Shown here piece by piece: positions 33,931 through 47,216 of a stretch of 64,000 nucleotides of DNA. Position numbers and translations under genes: made by a program. Positions within the stretch are counted from its first letter, which is position 1. Each line of letters starts with the position of its first letter. Under the pieces are notes generated by a model. That model saw only the letters and a list, made by a program, of their open reading frames with translations, was not told where the DNA came from and made no database searches. The stretch comes from Diphasiastrum complanatum (lineage: Eukaryota; Streptophyta; Lycopodiopsida; Lycopodiales; Lycopodiaceae), in contig CM055113.1 of assembly GCA_029204225.1 (NCBI GenBank), forward strand, positions 20,917,798-20,981,797. The letters run 5' to 3'.

Positions 33931-34900
33931 GGATTTCCTCAAAGAAATAAAAAATAATGAATTGGATTCCATGAAAATCCAAATGATCAAAATGAATTGT
34001 TTGTTGGAAAGAGATTTTCCAACTTCCTTTTGGATATACAAGTTCATCTTCTAGTACATTTGGTCGAAGAGACGGACCTGTGGACACGAGATGGATGTTC
34101 TACCTTGACTGTTTTATGAAAGTTTTGAAGGGCTTTGTGGCAAGGGTAGAAGGTAGCATTGTAAAAGATTAGCCAAAAAGAAAAGAAACATAAATGATTC
34201 AAACAAAGAAGACATATCATTTGGAGAAGAAGGAGAGCGTTAGAGAACGACGAACCTTTGGAGCCTTTACCTTCAAAATGCACTCGTGAGTGGGTTCTTG
34301 ATACGATGCTAAAAGCATCGAAAAACGGATTCAAAGAAGTGACCGAATTAAAATGGGAATTTGTTCATGGATGTGCATGGAAGGTTAGTGTAGTTTGCCT
34401 TTGTGAAGTTTTGTTTTTGTACTACTAAATATATAAATAGTATTTTAATTTACACAAAGTGTTTTTTTTTTTTTTGCATTTCAATATAGATCATACACTG
34501 TCATGTGGGCATATGAACATCATTATCATGGGCATATGGACATAACTTTCAAAAAGAGAATTGTTCTAGAACAAGGGACGTCAATGTCATTTTAGGCAAC
34601 TTAGACTGTGTCGGCACATTGCAACATATTTATGATATCGAGACTGACGACAAATACTTTATTTTTGATGTAAAATGATTTAAGGTCATCTATCGTGGAA
34701 GCAACGCCACGATTAGAAATGATAACTCAAAGTTTTTTCAAATCGACTAAATGTATATCGATGGATTCTCATGACACTTTAGTATTGCGACGACATTGCG
34801 AACAGGTGAGACTCTACAACCTCAATGTCATAAATGTAGGAACTCGGTGGGCCTTCAACGGATACAACTTAACCTTTCTGGTTCAGAGGTTGCGCTGTGA
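33931..34900 (+). pseudogene. CACTA TNP2 downstream part, degraded
   Basis: Continues the TNP2 order: MNCLLERDFPTSFWIYKF, then in shifted frames LVEETDLWTR and WMFYLDCFMKVLKGFVARVE, GSIV, matching the DUF4218-like block (FPPSFFDIMxHLxxHL...GPVxxRWMYPxERxxKxLKxxVxNxxxPEGSI). Further on DDKYFIFDVK and VIYRGSNATIRND may be the C-terminal block. A T-run at 34461-34475 interrupts. No CACTA termini were recognised. Confidence 0.65.
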
Positions 34901-37900
34901 AGTTTAGATATCAAAGCTTTCATGGATTCAAATGAAAGGGAAATGTTGGATTATTATCCTTATAATCTGATTATTAATCTACATCCATTCAGTTATCCAT
35001 CTTGGATGTGGGCCTTCCCCCCACTAAAACCTTCTTGCCTTTGCCCAATCAAGGCATTACGCCATAAAGGCGTGGGAAACTCGACTAGGCAAGGCATTAT
35101 TCATCGAGTAGGGCAACTCAACTAGGCAAGGCATTAGTCATCGGGTAGAGCAAGTCGACTTTTATGCAAGGTAAAGTTCTGATGTAGACTTTGTCCCTTT
35201 AGGCCTTGCCCCTAGGCAAGGTTTTCATGACCACAAGTGGAAAGAATAACTATATGACTTCGATAAGTCGTCCAAGTCATCTGATATGTCGGTGTCATCC
35301 AAGTCGCTGCGATATGTTGGTGCCATCTGTTGAGCAATTTTCGAGTATTTTTGCAGACTAAAATTGTAGAACTGAATAAATGAGATGGATATAGATTAAA
35401 GATCAATCATTCAAAAGAATCACTCCTGATAGTTAGAATAATCCAACAAAGTGCACATTGCCAATGTTAGAAATATGATTCCACTCCAAACCTTTCATAT
35501 CACAAATGTTATGCCTATTGCATTATTACTCAAGATTCAAACAACATCAAAATTTGAAAGTTTATATTTTTACTCATTAGAGACTAAGATTATAGTGTAG
35601 AACACATTTCACTCAATCAAGTAGTAATGAAGTTTCTGGATTAGAAATCCAGCTCATAACGATGATATTTTTAAAGATTCCAACAAAGTGAGATTCATAC
35701 ACATAGTGCATTCCAAGGTACTCATTCTTATAAGTGTCTTGAGGTGTATCTCCCAGTATCTATTTTTTTCAATGAATTTTTTTGGAAGAAGTCATCTTAC
35801 AATAAATGACTTGTGGGGTTGATTTTCTAGCTCACGTGATAGGTTTCAACCATTGTAACAAAACCTTCTCTCCCATGTGGTTCAAAGTGGCCGGATTAGC
35901 ATAGTAGCATCATCCGAATCAAGCAACTTCAACATTTTATTTCATTGTTAGGGAATGTTTTGGAAGGGGGTTGGTCTCGTTAGAAGGCCCTAAAAGGGGA
36001 AGGGCCACACTACCCTTAAGTGGGTGATTGAGAAAAGGCCACTTCCAATCTTGATGGCTATCTCAACCACCCTATACTCCTTCCGCCAATAGAAGTTTTC
36101 CATTCCCATAGGAATATGGTAGGAAAAGGTGTAAGGTCTATCTCACGAGCAATACTTAGGAACGATATTGACTAATTGTCACACAGCCCTACTTGATAAA
36201 AGGTGGATAAGGACTAGGAGATTTGAGAGGTCTTAAATCTCCTCCACAACCACACTTTTGGCAAAGGCTTCACATAACCCACTATCCTATCAAGAGAAAG
36301 GTGGGGCTTACATATGTAAGTTCATGGTCGATACAACGACATTCTAGTTGATGACATAACATTGCTTCACTCAATTTTTCTCCATTCTCAAAAATCAAAA
36401 ATTCTCTCAACAACAACCAAGGATAATTTGTGAACTTGAATGCTCTCCTCTTATAGAGAGGGAAGAGGGAAGAGGGAAAGAATGTGAAAGGAAGAACGAA
36501 TCCGATTATAGAGAGGGAAGAGGGAAAGAATGTGACAGGCAAAACGAATCTGATTATATTTTGTGTTCTTATTGAGATAAAACTGGTCACTTTTACATTT
36601 GCCACTAACTTAAAAAATAACTATAATATAGGAACATTCAAGTCTGAACTAACTCCTTAGAATACTAGTATACCTTAACAAATATAAAATTCTTAAATGA
36701 CTATTATATCTAAAAGACAAACTCATGTGTGGTCTTAAAAAAGAAAGAGCAAATAAGCTACGAGGTAAGAGTTTATAAAACTGTAGGCAATACTCCCTAT
36801 ATTAGATATTGCAATGTATAAGAAGCTTCAGTGACTTCTAACATAATTATTGTCACTATTCTCAAAGAATTGAACCACATGTAAAGATAAGAGAAATATA
36901 ATAGAATTAAAAAAGAAAAAGAAAAAAGCCCATCAAAGTACATTGTATTAGTTGCAAATTCATAAGCGATATGTAGGGTGATATATTTATAAAAAGTGTC
37001 TAGATTAATTGTTTTATAAGAACAAAAAATAAGATATCTCCAATTATTATGCCAAACAAGAAAGTGAGCATTAATTGATGCACATGCCATGACACTTTTA
37101 TACATGTCTACAACTAGCCACCTTTTATATAAGAGATGTCATTTAAATATAAATAATTAGCAATATCTCAAAATGTTGGGTCTTATGAGTGTCTTATAAT
37201 TATCTACCAAAGAACTGAAAGCATATGACAATTTCATTCCTATATGGTTATGTGATGTCACTACTTGCCTATCTTCAAAGATCAATGATTTCAAAATTTT
37301 GACATTCAATTAGATTTGTAGCATACAAGGGCATTAGGAATTTTATGTTTTGATCTATATCATTTTTCAATAATGGAAGTCATTTTATTTCACATTCAAT
37401 ATTTTGATCATAGGAGCAACTAGTTTCTCAACAAGATATTTTGAAACTTGAGATCATGGATATGAATTATTGAAATTCACAAAAAAAAAGCTCTCATCAT
37501 ATTGAACATCAAATGGCATCCATAGTAACTACTCCAAAAGATTAGTAGTAATGTCAAGGACATTGGAAGAGGCTAGATAAGAAAAAACATTGGCACACCG
37601 ATGTAGGTTCGAACGTCACCTACTACATTGTTGACATCATGGAGCCTAGTGTTGTTGGGTCTAGTTTGGCTTAAGATTATACATTTGTGCTTTGTAATGC
37701 TAGTATGTTGTAATTGTATGGATGCACCTACATGCGCGCGTGTGTGCACACACACAAAAGATAGTAGTGATGGCTTTACTAATAGATTCAATGGTTGTTA
37801 AATTTGGTTAGGCTATGGAAGTTTTTGTAGAGGAAAGTTGTACATAATTACACCTCTCTACATAATGCACCAAAGCCATTAAAATGTCCCAAGAAGAACT

Positions 37901-39198
37901 AGATTTATTGTTCAAGAAAATATAATTTCATTTTTCTCTACTAAATGGTGAGCACAGTAGATTCACAAACAATCAAGTAAAACTAAATAAATATTTGCAT
38001 ATTAGCCTTTGTAATGTTTGATCACATTAGCCATGCATTCATTTCATGCAATTTGTCAAGGCAAAATATTTTAAAACCATATCCATTGGTCCCATAAGTC
38101 TTTAAGAAAGTTATTTAGCTATTAATTGCCAAAGCACAATATGCTACATTGTATGTCATGCCTTTTTCACTATTATAGTGTCAAACACGGGCAAAATTTG
38201 AGAATTTTGTAATTAGTTCGTGAAAAAAACTGGGCGAGGGTTACAAGCTTTTCACAGCGGCAATAACTTAACTGTATGAAGAAAGTCTAAACTTTCTGTC
38301 AAAGAATTGCCAATTATCAAAGAACCTAGTAATGTTTTGGAAAAAAAAAAAAAAAAAACCTCTTTCTCGAGTTGGGCTTATCTCACCATTTCTCCATGGT
38401 TTTTGGCAAATGGATGATCTGGGGATTCATAATAGGTAGGGTGCCCTTAGTCTAGGCCTTAGACGACGTGCTCAAAAATTGAATGAGATCAAGCCAAGGA
38501 AGGAGTGGAGGGTGGCCACAACTAGAGAACAGAGTTCGTGCACTCACTTGGAGAAGATGAAGTAGTGTAAGAGAGTGTTAAGGTGCTCTAAGTGTCCACT
38601 TCAAATCTCAAATTCACTCCCAACCACAAGATTGGGCCCACATTCACCAATGGTTGTGATTTAATGTTGATTTGGTGGACTAGTTGAAGTTCTTTGGTTT
38701 CAATGGCCAAGATTAACTTGAAGGGACCCGAAGTGCCTTGAAGAGAAAAATAGCCTTCAAGGCCATTAAAAAAATTCAGTTTGAAGGGACTCAAGGCCCA
38801 AAATAGCTTGAAGAGTGAAGTTTCTCCACTATGAAGAAACAATTTATTTTCTAGAAAGGCCCTTATTTCCAACTTTTTTAACCGTTTTGGACAAAACAAA
38901 AGCCTACGGACTCCAAATGAAGGGCATCCGAACTGCACCTACAAGTACGGTACCAAAAAAACAAAGTGTTAACCACAGAGAAAGCACTTATTGGATGCCA
39001 AAAGTGATTTTACCCCTTTAGGAGCATCGAGATAGGAGTGTGTGACTAGTGTGTTTTGAAAACAAAAATCATCTTGGCTTTTGATTTGGCGATAAAGTGG
39101 TGGGTGGCCTAGTAAGCGAAAAAGTGCAGGTCATTATTTTTTAATTTTGACATCACCATTGGCTTTGGCATACTTGTGTATCTTTAGGCATTCTGGAA
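34901..39198. other. AT-rich spacer with small tandem repeats
   Basis: No gene recognised. Two short tandem repeats are visible: about 37 bp x 2 with ACTAGGCAAGGCATTA at 35075-35155, and about 55 bp x 2 with TATAGAGAGGGAAGAGGGAA at 36450-36557. A poly-A run is at 38340-38358. The 102-codon minus frame at 36797-37105 has no recognisable domain. Confidence 0.5.
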
Positions 39199-40110
39199 AT
39201 GGCAAACATGGGAGAGTCCATTTTGAACAAAAATAGTAAATTGGACAGGATTTCCAACTATGCAGTGTGAAAGTTCAAAATGAAAAACATTTTGATAGAG
39301 AAAGAATTGTGGGATGTTGTCACTAACGATGAGCGAAGACCGCCAAATGAAGCAGACATCAAAGTGTTCGACATGAAGATGAGGAGGGCATTGACCTTCA
39401 TCAATTTATCGGTGAAAGACCACATTATTACCCACATTAGTGATGTCGTGACATCGAGACAAGCTTGGGATGTACTAAAAGAGCCATTCGAGTCTTCAAA
39501 CCCATCAAGAATAATGTTCAAACTTATATGACTAGAATCAAGGCAATAAGGGATGAATTGCATTCCATAGGTGAGCGCATACGTGATGCCAAGTTGGTGC
39601 ACACCGCATTATGTGGCATTGCAAATACCTATCAAATGTTTGTGAGAGGGATAGTGTCAAGAGAAAGACTACCAACCTTTGACAAACTCACAGGAATCTT
39701 GATGCAAGAGGAGCAACAATGGGAAATATTGAAAGCTCGTCAACAAAACATTGATGATCATGCTCTTGTGGCATGCCAAAAATATGGCAAGGGCAAGGGC
39801 AAAAAAAAGAAACAACAGTTTTCCAAAACTCAGGAGGAAGAGGGGTTATCCAACAAATCAAGCTTGGTACATTGACTCAGGAGCCACCAGACATATGACA
39901 GGTAAACCAGTACAGTAGTTTGTAAGAGTTGGATAATGGAACGTTTGTTTCACAAGCAAATGGTGATGTGTGCAAAATCAAGGGGACATGCATTGTTTCC
40001 ATTTAACTTCCTGATGGAAAAAGCAAAACGATCAACGAGGTACTTTACGTACCAGGATTAAAGAGAAATTTACTTTCAGTTGGAAAATACATTAAATTAG
40101 ATAAACTATT
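39199..40110 (+). pseudogene. Copia gag-protease
   Basis: From ATG 39199: MANMGESILNKNSKLDRISN, a stop, KFKMKNILIEKELWDVVTND, ALTFINLSVKDHIITHISDV and RQAWDVLKEPFESSNPSRIM. After a frame shift it reads YMTRIKAIRDELHSIGERIR, TALCGIANTYQMFVRGIVSR and ERLPTFDKLTGILMQEE. The protease WYIDSGATRHMTG follows near 39865 in another frame, then EVLYVPGLKRNLLSVGKY. A basic GKGKGKKKK stretch is present but no zinc knuckle. Confidence 0.82.
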
Positions 40111-40520
40111 AATCTAGTTTAACTGTACAGTCACATTTGAGCTTACATACAATTAATCTGATTTCTAACAAAGAGTTGATCAAGGTTTTTGTTACGAACA
40201 ACAAAATGTTTGTTTCAAAAGTTGAGAGTGCCAAAGGTTCTCGAAAGAAAGATGCTCCTACTCTAACTGTCTTTCAGGTTGCTCAAGATGTAGATGTTAT
40301 AATATACGAAAAAAATGGTAATTAAAATCCTTTCCAATGTAGAGGAAGGAAAAATAACAAATAAGGAGATTGTACATCAATCGTTGACAATCAAACAAGT
40401 AGAAAGATCAAGGTCCTAAAATCTGACAATGGAGGTGAGTACAAGTCTAGTGAATTTAATGACTTTTGTGACCAATGTGCTATCAAAAGACAAAAAAAAT
40501 GAAGTTGGTACTGTATCTTT
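40111..40520 (+). pseudogene. Copia pre-integrase/integrase remnant
   Basis: The 40137-40325 frame includes FVTNNKMFVSKVESAKGSRK. About 100 bp on, TSRKIKVLKSDNGGEYKSSE and FNDFCDQCAIKRQ match the integrase core around the SDNGGEY motif. Large deletions separate these blocks. Confidence 0.7.
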
Positions 40521-40619
40521 CAGACAACCATGATAAACAGTAAGCGACCTTTCTGCCAGAGACAAACATAGAGATTCCACAAGGCAAAATCAAATAGGTT
40601 GTTGATCCTTCTCAATGAA

Positions 40620-41240
40620 TATTAGTTCTTTATCGCTGATTAGCAAACAACCTAGAGCGACAGACAAGTTCTTTGTCTGAGTTCATATACTCGTTCAGAA
40701 AGTGAAAGCCAAGTTCTAGTTATGTGAATGTTTAACAACTTCAAATTTATTACATGCATAGCAATTGATTAGAGCAGTCCTTGTTTAGACGTTAACTTGT
40801 ATATCCAAGTATAAAACTGAAATTCAGTACTAATTGATGTATTGTGCCACAAACAATCAGTCACCAAAGTTAGTTACATCGATAAGCAAAGTGTGTTGGA
40901 TCAACGATAAGATGTGATGTTGCAATAGGCAAAGAAGGGCAATAGCCAAAGCTTAGCAGAACGCTTTTCTCTTCTCTATTGATGACAAATCATCTGTGTA
41001 AGCCCATGTCGCTCTCTATATAGAGGCGTGCAAAAGCTAGTATGACGTTTACCAACAGTCAAAAATCGATTGGCAACAGCTACAAGTCATTTCGAAACGA
41101 TACGACTATTCTAATAGAATGATATTATAAAGTTGCAATAGGCCTTAACATGTATTTAGGCCTTATTGCGTATATATATCATGGTACAAAAATTCAAAAT
41201 TGACACTATACAGAAAGTAATTGGATTACGTGAGAACTAT
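40620..41240 (-). repeat. LTR-like repeat, inverted partner of 14.5 kb
   Basis: The reverse complement aligns with 14490-15110, including CTCTATATAGAG (about 41015) and GTTTGTGGCACAATACATC (about 40840). A match continues about 40 bp past the likely LTR start into TATGCCTCCACA on both copies. Confidence 0.65.
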
Positions 41241-41424
41241 ATGCCTCCACATATCCCCTTCCTCAGTTGTGAAGCGGCTCGCAAATAATTATTTATGTCC
41301 TCCTGGCTCGCTTTCTGGTAGCTAGTTTTCTGAGAGAAACTAATTGACAGTGCTTTCTTCATTGACCTGGTCCATTGTCTTTCTAATTGTCCTCAGAAAA
41401 TAATCATTCCATCTAAGGTAGTCT

Positions 41425-42081
41425 TCATTGACTACAAGATGGATATCCGCCCACTTCTTGGTTTCCCAGTGGACCAATTGACACATCGATCAAAGTATTA
41501 TTCACAAGGTGATCATACCAACTTGCTTTGGTCAGTACTTTAGACATTTCAGCAAACAGTACTGTCAAAGATAGGGTCTCGTATGTATATTGAGGTGGAA
41601 TGTTCATTATGTATAGGGCCAATGTAATATATTTGGAATACGTAGGATTTGTTAACAATTTAGATATACTATTGTTATATGGTAGATGAATAAATGAGTT
41701 AGGATAAGTCGTCATTGAAAAAGTTACGGATAAAGACAAAATGTACTAATGTTCACCTATGTTTAATGTATCCCTCCCTTTCTTCAAGTGATATGTCCTA
41801 GGGATTGGGACTTTTCTAATTTGAACTTGCTTAAAAGCTTCTCTAATTAGTTTAAATATTGTTGCATATGCTTCCCTGCTAATATCTGCAAAATCACAAG
41901 CACCCTGAACTATAGTCTTATCTAAAAAATTTTGAATGTCCACCATCAAAGACTCTGCTATTTTACACTTTACATTTGAAATCCTATTGTTCATCATGAT
42001 ACGCTCAGTGGATTTGCAAGTCAATATTGTGCTCAGTGACATTCCTAGTGAAGTGTTAGCCGATATTTTCGTACGGAATAT
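41425..42081 (-). pseudogene. Unidentified two-frame coding remnant
   Basis: Two consecutive minus-strand frames, 42042-41746 (98 codons, open upstream to about 42100) and 41739-41425 (104 codons), lie end to end with a one-codon offset. They look like one reading frame with a frame change near 41743. The first part is helical and charged, with ISREAYATIFKLIREAFKQV. The second has YITLALYIMNIPPQYTYETL and SIGPLGNQEVGGYPS. I recognise no family. It could be a transposon accessory protein or a decayed host exon; low sequence complexity is not the explanation. Confidence 0.35.
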
Positions 42082-42099
42082 TGAAGTTTAAGTTTGCAA

Positions 42100-43060
42100 T
42101 AATTAAAAACACCGGCATGTAAAACCCGGTTATTAGAGAAAAATCGGCACAAATTTGCCTTAGACTTGGGTCCCAGCCCGTCCTAAAGTGGCTAGAAACA
42201 GTTTAAAAGTAAGAAACTGACTTTCAAAGAAACCGTCAAAAATATTTTGTGGTCAAGTTTTGTAAGACCGAGCCAAAAGTGCCGGTCCACCTAGAATTGG
42301 GTCCCAGCCCGTCCTAAATGAGGCTAGATCAAATTTTGCGGCCTTAGAAATGGCCGGTAAATATGTTACGGCTTTTCAAAAAATGGCCAGTTGTAAAAAA
42401 AATAGCCGGTATGACCATGCTAAAATCTTATATGTACTGAGTCCATTTTTACTAATATATGATCACTTAGTGTATTTTTCAGGGAAACCGTGTTGTCGTG
42501 GGAGCCCTAGTCATGAATGCCAAAAAAGTCAACCCCAGTCAAAGAGCCATCAAAGAAAAATGTTTATCGGGCAAAACCCAAGCTGTGAATTGTGGGCAAT
42601 ACTTAAAATTGGCAGAAACCCTAACGAGCAAAATTGGGCAAACTACGGGAAATGGGCAAAGTACGCAAATGAGTCGGTAATCCCGAGAAACCAAAAACCA
42701 AAAGTCAGGCTGTGCATACTACAAGGAAAATCAAATGAAATGCCAAGGAAAATGGAGGACCGAGGGAAATAGAGGACAACTAACAAGAGAGAGAAAGGTT
42801 GGCAAGATCTTCAACAACCCTTTGGATCATAAATGCAAGAAGGCCTTAGAGGCTAGCAAAGTTTGGTAGATACCTCCTCTAGCTGTTGACAAAAGAAGCA
42901 TCTTGGCTAGTTTTGGAAAGGGGCCTTAAATGGCACCAACCCCCTACACCCTCAAGGAGGCCACTTGATGTACTTGCCAATGGGGATTGGACAACTGGAA
43001 AGAAGGCTGGAAGGGCATGAAAATTGGCAAAGCCTCATTTTGAAGGGGGACACTTGGGAT
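42100..43060. other. Spacer with a 23-bp direct repeat
   Basis: TTGGGTCCCAGCCCGTCCTA occurs at 42166 and again at 42297, about 131 bp apart, each next to GCCGGT/CGGCAC-type sequence. The 140-codon plus frame at 42350-42772 shows no recognisable domain. Confidence 0.5.
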
Positions 43061-44359
43061 CTACTATAAAAGGAGGCCACTCTTTGTGTTAAGGGATAGT
43101 TGGATATAGTTTGATGAGTTTGATGTGATAGTTTAGATGTGATGTTGGTTGAGAGTCTTTTTGAGGAGAACTTGCTTGCTTGAGGATGCTTGGAAGTTAG
43201 TTCTATTTTGATGTTCGTGATTGTGGATGTTGTTGCTCCATGATAGAGTCCGCTATGGGAGTTGGTGGTTATTGCTTGAATCTCATCTCTGGTAGGAGTG
43301 CATCAGGGAGTGTTTGATTTTGCATTGAGAAAAAAAGTGAGCACTTGGTGTGCATACCTTTTGAGTGCATTGAGTGGGTAACGTCGAAGTTGGAGTGATT
43401 GCTTGTATGATTTGGTTGTGCATGGTAAGAAAGAAGTCTTTTGATTGATGATTGATTGAGGGATACTAAGGATTTGCTAATGGTTGAATGATGGAAGTAG
43501 GTTGATGGTGTTTGATTCTTGTATTTGGATGATGGTGGATGGAAATTTAGTAATGCTTGCTTCCTACTTGGTTAGTTGATTGAAGAGTCATTATTGGGTG
43601 ATTAGGCTATTATTTCTCGCTTGGCTGGACTCTTGTTAGGATTCTTGTTTCAATAGAGTCATGACATTGGTTTTTGTGAACGAGATTGAACGTGTTGGTT
43701 TGTTTGAGAAGAAAAGGGTGTGAGGGAGTGAGTTTATAGGTAATACTCAGAGAGGCTTGTTGAGTTCTGATGTGAAGAAGGAGAGTGAAGCAGTGTAATG
43801 TGATGATAAGTCATTTTTGTAGCTGTGTGAGCACCACTGGTACATTTACTCAATCAAACAATGAGACAGGGACAACAAGCGATGAAAGAAACCACCGTTG
43901 GCCTCTGATCGCTACTCATAATATGCAAAGGACCTGTCAAACCCTGTGTTCCATTTAAGATGACTCGGCGACTTGCACACTTGCTGTCTGTGACCCTGTA
44001 CCCTCGCTGCACCTGTGGAGAGTTTGGAATAGTACATTGGAGGCTGCCTTTGTGCGATCCACCTGTGGGTGTTCACTGCCTCACCTGTTTGCTGCCTCAC
44101 CTGCCTCCCTTACTCACCTGCTTCATTGACCAAAGAGTCCAAAAGGCCTATTTCCACAATCCTAAGGTACTCTAGAGTATTATGGATTGTCCTTACATGA
44201 TTGAAATCTGCTAGCTATTTTTTTGTCTCTTTCTCTTTGGATGTTGTTGCATGGAAGATAGATTCCTAGGTGCATTGATAAGAATGAAAAGCTCTTTATG
44301 CTTTTGATACTATTGATGATTGTGTTGCATATGAGATTTAGAATAATGAAATGGTCATG
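43061..44359. other. Spacer with a TATA-box-like site
   Basis: CTATAAAAGGAGGCC at about 43064 followed by a long G/T-rich leader resembles an LTR or promoter core, but no LTR ends, PBS or partner were found. 43900-44160 is more GC-rich than its surroundings (open frame 43960-44175) without a recognisable domain. Confidence 0.35.
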
Positions 44360-47216
44360 GAGCCTAAGGGCAAAGCCTTGACCATTCTCTGGTGCGTAAT
44401 GACTCTATGTGATTTAATTGATGAGTAATTTTTTATTTGCATGGAGTTAATAGAAAGCTAAACCTTTTGACACTTTTTTTCATGTGCACAACCAATGAAG
44501 GATTGTCACATGGTAGATGGATCTCTACTATTCATTTGTTGGTTGTTCACACAAAAATTTTGTTGGAAGGCTCATTGCTAGCAAACATGAGGTCCATGTG
44601 TTGAGTCATTCAGGTGGAAATTTTGTCAAAAGATTAAGTGTTAGATGTCATTCCTCATTCAATGTTGGGATACAAAATTTGTTTTTGACTTTTGGCTCAT
44701 ACACATAAATTGTGCTCTTTGTTAAAGCTGAAACTAAAAAGGACAACCAAGTACTTGGCATTCAAAGGGGCTTATTGTGCTATTTGATATTGCTAAAAAT
44801 AAAAAGGACAAGCAAGTTATTGGCACTAAAGGGGCTTTGGGGCTTAAAAGGCCATAAGGTCATGGTCACTCGGCAAAAACCAACACCAACATGTAAAATG
44901 GACATGCTAAAAAAAAACAATCAACCAAAGCTTTACCCTTTGCTTTTTATGCCAAGTATGTCAAGCTTAACAATTTTGGGCCCAAGGGCAAAGCCCTGAC
45001 CATTTTTGGTATATAATGTTTCTATGTGATTTGACTGTCTTTTTATAAATAATGCTTACTTTTCATGTTCATGGAGTTGTTAATAGAAAGCTAGAGCCTT
45101 TGACAAAATTTTTGATGTGGACAACCAATGAAGGATTGTCGGTAGATGGATGTCTACTAGTCATTTGTAGATTGTTCACATGAAAATTTTGTTGGAAGTC
45201 TAGCAAAGACCAGGTCCATGTGTTGTGTCAGTCATGTGGGAACTTTGTCAAAAGGTTAAACGCTAGATGTCATTCCTCATTCAAAGTTTGGATAGGAAAT
45301 TTGTTTTTTACTTTTGGCACTTACACATATATAGTACTCTTTGATAAAGCTGAAACTAAAAAGGAAAAGCAAGTACTTGGCATTTTAAGGGGCTTATTGT
45401 ACTATTTGGTACTGCTAAAAATAAAAAGGACAAGCAAGTTCTTGGCATTAAAGGGGCTTTGGGGCTTAAAGGGCATAAGGTCATGGGCACTCAAGTGAGA
45501 ACATACACCACCGTGTAGAATGGACATGCTAAAAAAACAATAAAATGTGTGAGAAGACCTTGAATTTCTTAGTTTGCTCGTGTGTGTGAAACGCCACACA
45601 TACATCGTCCCTTTGCCACATATGCTCAGGTGACACATGTCAAGATTTTATTTGTGTGAGGGTTAAACCTTGACCCCATGTCATTAAGCGACGTATAACT
45701 CAACAAGACGTATAATTCAACTCGGCATCTACCCAGTGCCTCGGTTACACATTAGCTTGCTCCTAGCTATGGTTATTGTAGCCTATGATTGGTATCCCTA
45801 CCAACGTGTATGGATAGAAGTACTCTGTTGTATCTCTTGAGAGCTTGTTGAGCATCCTCACTTTGTAATTGCCATCAGAGTGCAAAATATGAGGGGGGGT
45901 TTTGTTTAACTGGGATCGCATGTCAGTCACAAGTTTTGCATAAAGATCCAAGATATATTGGAGCTTTTGAGTTCATAACTTTTGTACAAATTGTGGATGT
46001 AAACAAATATATTGTAATTGTTGTACAGAAACAAACTTAATTGCTATTGAGCACGTAAACTTGGCCAAATTTTCCCGATTCATGTTTGAGGACATTATAC
46101 GACATGATCTTTCACCTTTTTTTTTACATAGAAAAGCCCACGTGGCCTTTGGAGCCCAAGGGCAAAGCCTTGACATTCTTTGGTGTGTAATGCCTCTTTG
46201 TGATTTAATTGATGAGTAGTTTTTATTTGCATGGAGTTAATAGAAAGCTAAACCTTTTGACACATTTTTTGATGCGGACATCCAATGAAGGATTGTCACA
46301 TGGTAGATGGATCTCTACTAGTCATTTGTTGGTTGTTCACATGAAAATTTTGTTTGCTAGCAAACAGGAGGTCCATGTGTTGTGTCAGTCAGGTGGAAAT
46401 TCTGTCAAAAGGTTAAGTGCTAGATGTCAATCCTCATTCAATGTTGGGAAATGGTGCTCTTCGTTAAAGCTGCTTTGGGGTTTTGGGGCTTTGGGGCTTT
46501 GGGGCTTAAAGGCAATAAGGTCATGGTCACCCAACGAATACCACCACCAACATGTAAATGGACATGCTAAAAAAAACAATCAACTAGAACTTTACCCTTT
46601 GTTTTTTATGCCGAGTATTACCCATTTTGGGCCCAAGGGCAAGGCCCTGACCATTTTTGGTGTGTAATTATGTTTCTATGTGATTTGACTGTCTTTTTAT
46701 GAATAATGCTTACTTTTCATGAAGCTATTAATAAAAAGTTAGAGCCTTTGACAAAAATTTTGATGTGGACAACCAATGAAGGATTGCTCGTAGATGGATC
46801 TCTACTAGTCATTTGTTGATTGTTCACATGAAAATTTTGGTGGAAGGCTCATTGCTAGCAAATAGAAGGTCCTTGTGTTGTGTCAGTGCTAGATGTCACT
46901 ACTCATTCATAGAAAATTTGTTTTTGACTTTTGGCACTTACACACAAATAGTGCTCTTTAATAAAGCTGAAACTAAAAAGGAAAAGCAAGTACTTGGCAT
47001 TTAAAGTTGCTTATTGTACTATTTGGTATTGAAAATAAAAAGGACAAGCAAGTTCTTGGCATTAAAGGGGCTTTGGGGCTTAAAGGGCATAAGGTCATGG
47101 GCACTCAAGTGAAAATAGACACCAACGTCTAGAATGGACATGCTAAAAAAAACAATCAACAAAAACTTTGCCCTTTGATTTTTACATTGAGTATGTCAAG
47201 CTTAACAATTTTTGGC
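44360..47216. repeat. Four A-type tandem units, 0.48-0.62 kb
   Basis: Units start at about 44360, 44978, 46151 and 46628, each with (A)GCCCAAGGGCAAAGCC-TTGACC followed by TGTAATG, CAACCAATGAAGGATTG, TGTTCACATGAAAATTTT, TGTCAAAAGGTTAAG and GGGGCTTTGGGGCTTAAA. Units 2 and 3 carry deletions. A B block (45545-46150) sits between units 2 and 3. Confidence 0.85.
45545..46150. repeat. B block, copy 1
   Basis: Matches 47466-48000 in the same orientation. Shared blocks include CATCGTCCCTTTGCCACATATG, CCTTGACCCCATGTCATTAA and CCTATGATTGGTATCCCTAC. It ends with CTTAATTGCTATTGAGCACG and a short unique stretch before A unit 3. Confidence 0.85.

Noticed and set aside
36797-37105. 102-codon minus-strand frame rich in Phe/Tyr/Leu
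   Set aside because: Composition follows the AT-richness. No domain, no splice context, no neighbours to support it.
41425-42081. Copia or gypsy gag/pol
   Set aside because: None of the usual blocks (UBN2 gag, zinc knuckle, DSGA, GVAERKN, YVDD, SDSD) could be found in either frame.
42350-42772. 140-codon plus-strand frame
   Set aside because: Lys/Ser-rich with no domain, and overlaps a second open frame. It looks like chance in a less AT-rich patch.
43960-44175. Cys-rich 71-codon frame in a GC-richer patch
   Set aside because: Cys pattern fits no known module, and a frame on the other strand (43912-44100) overlaps it.
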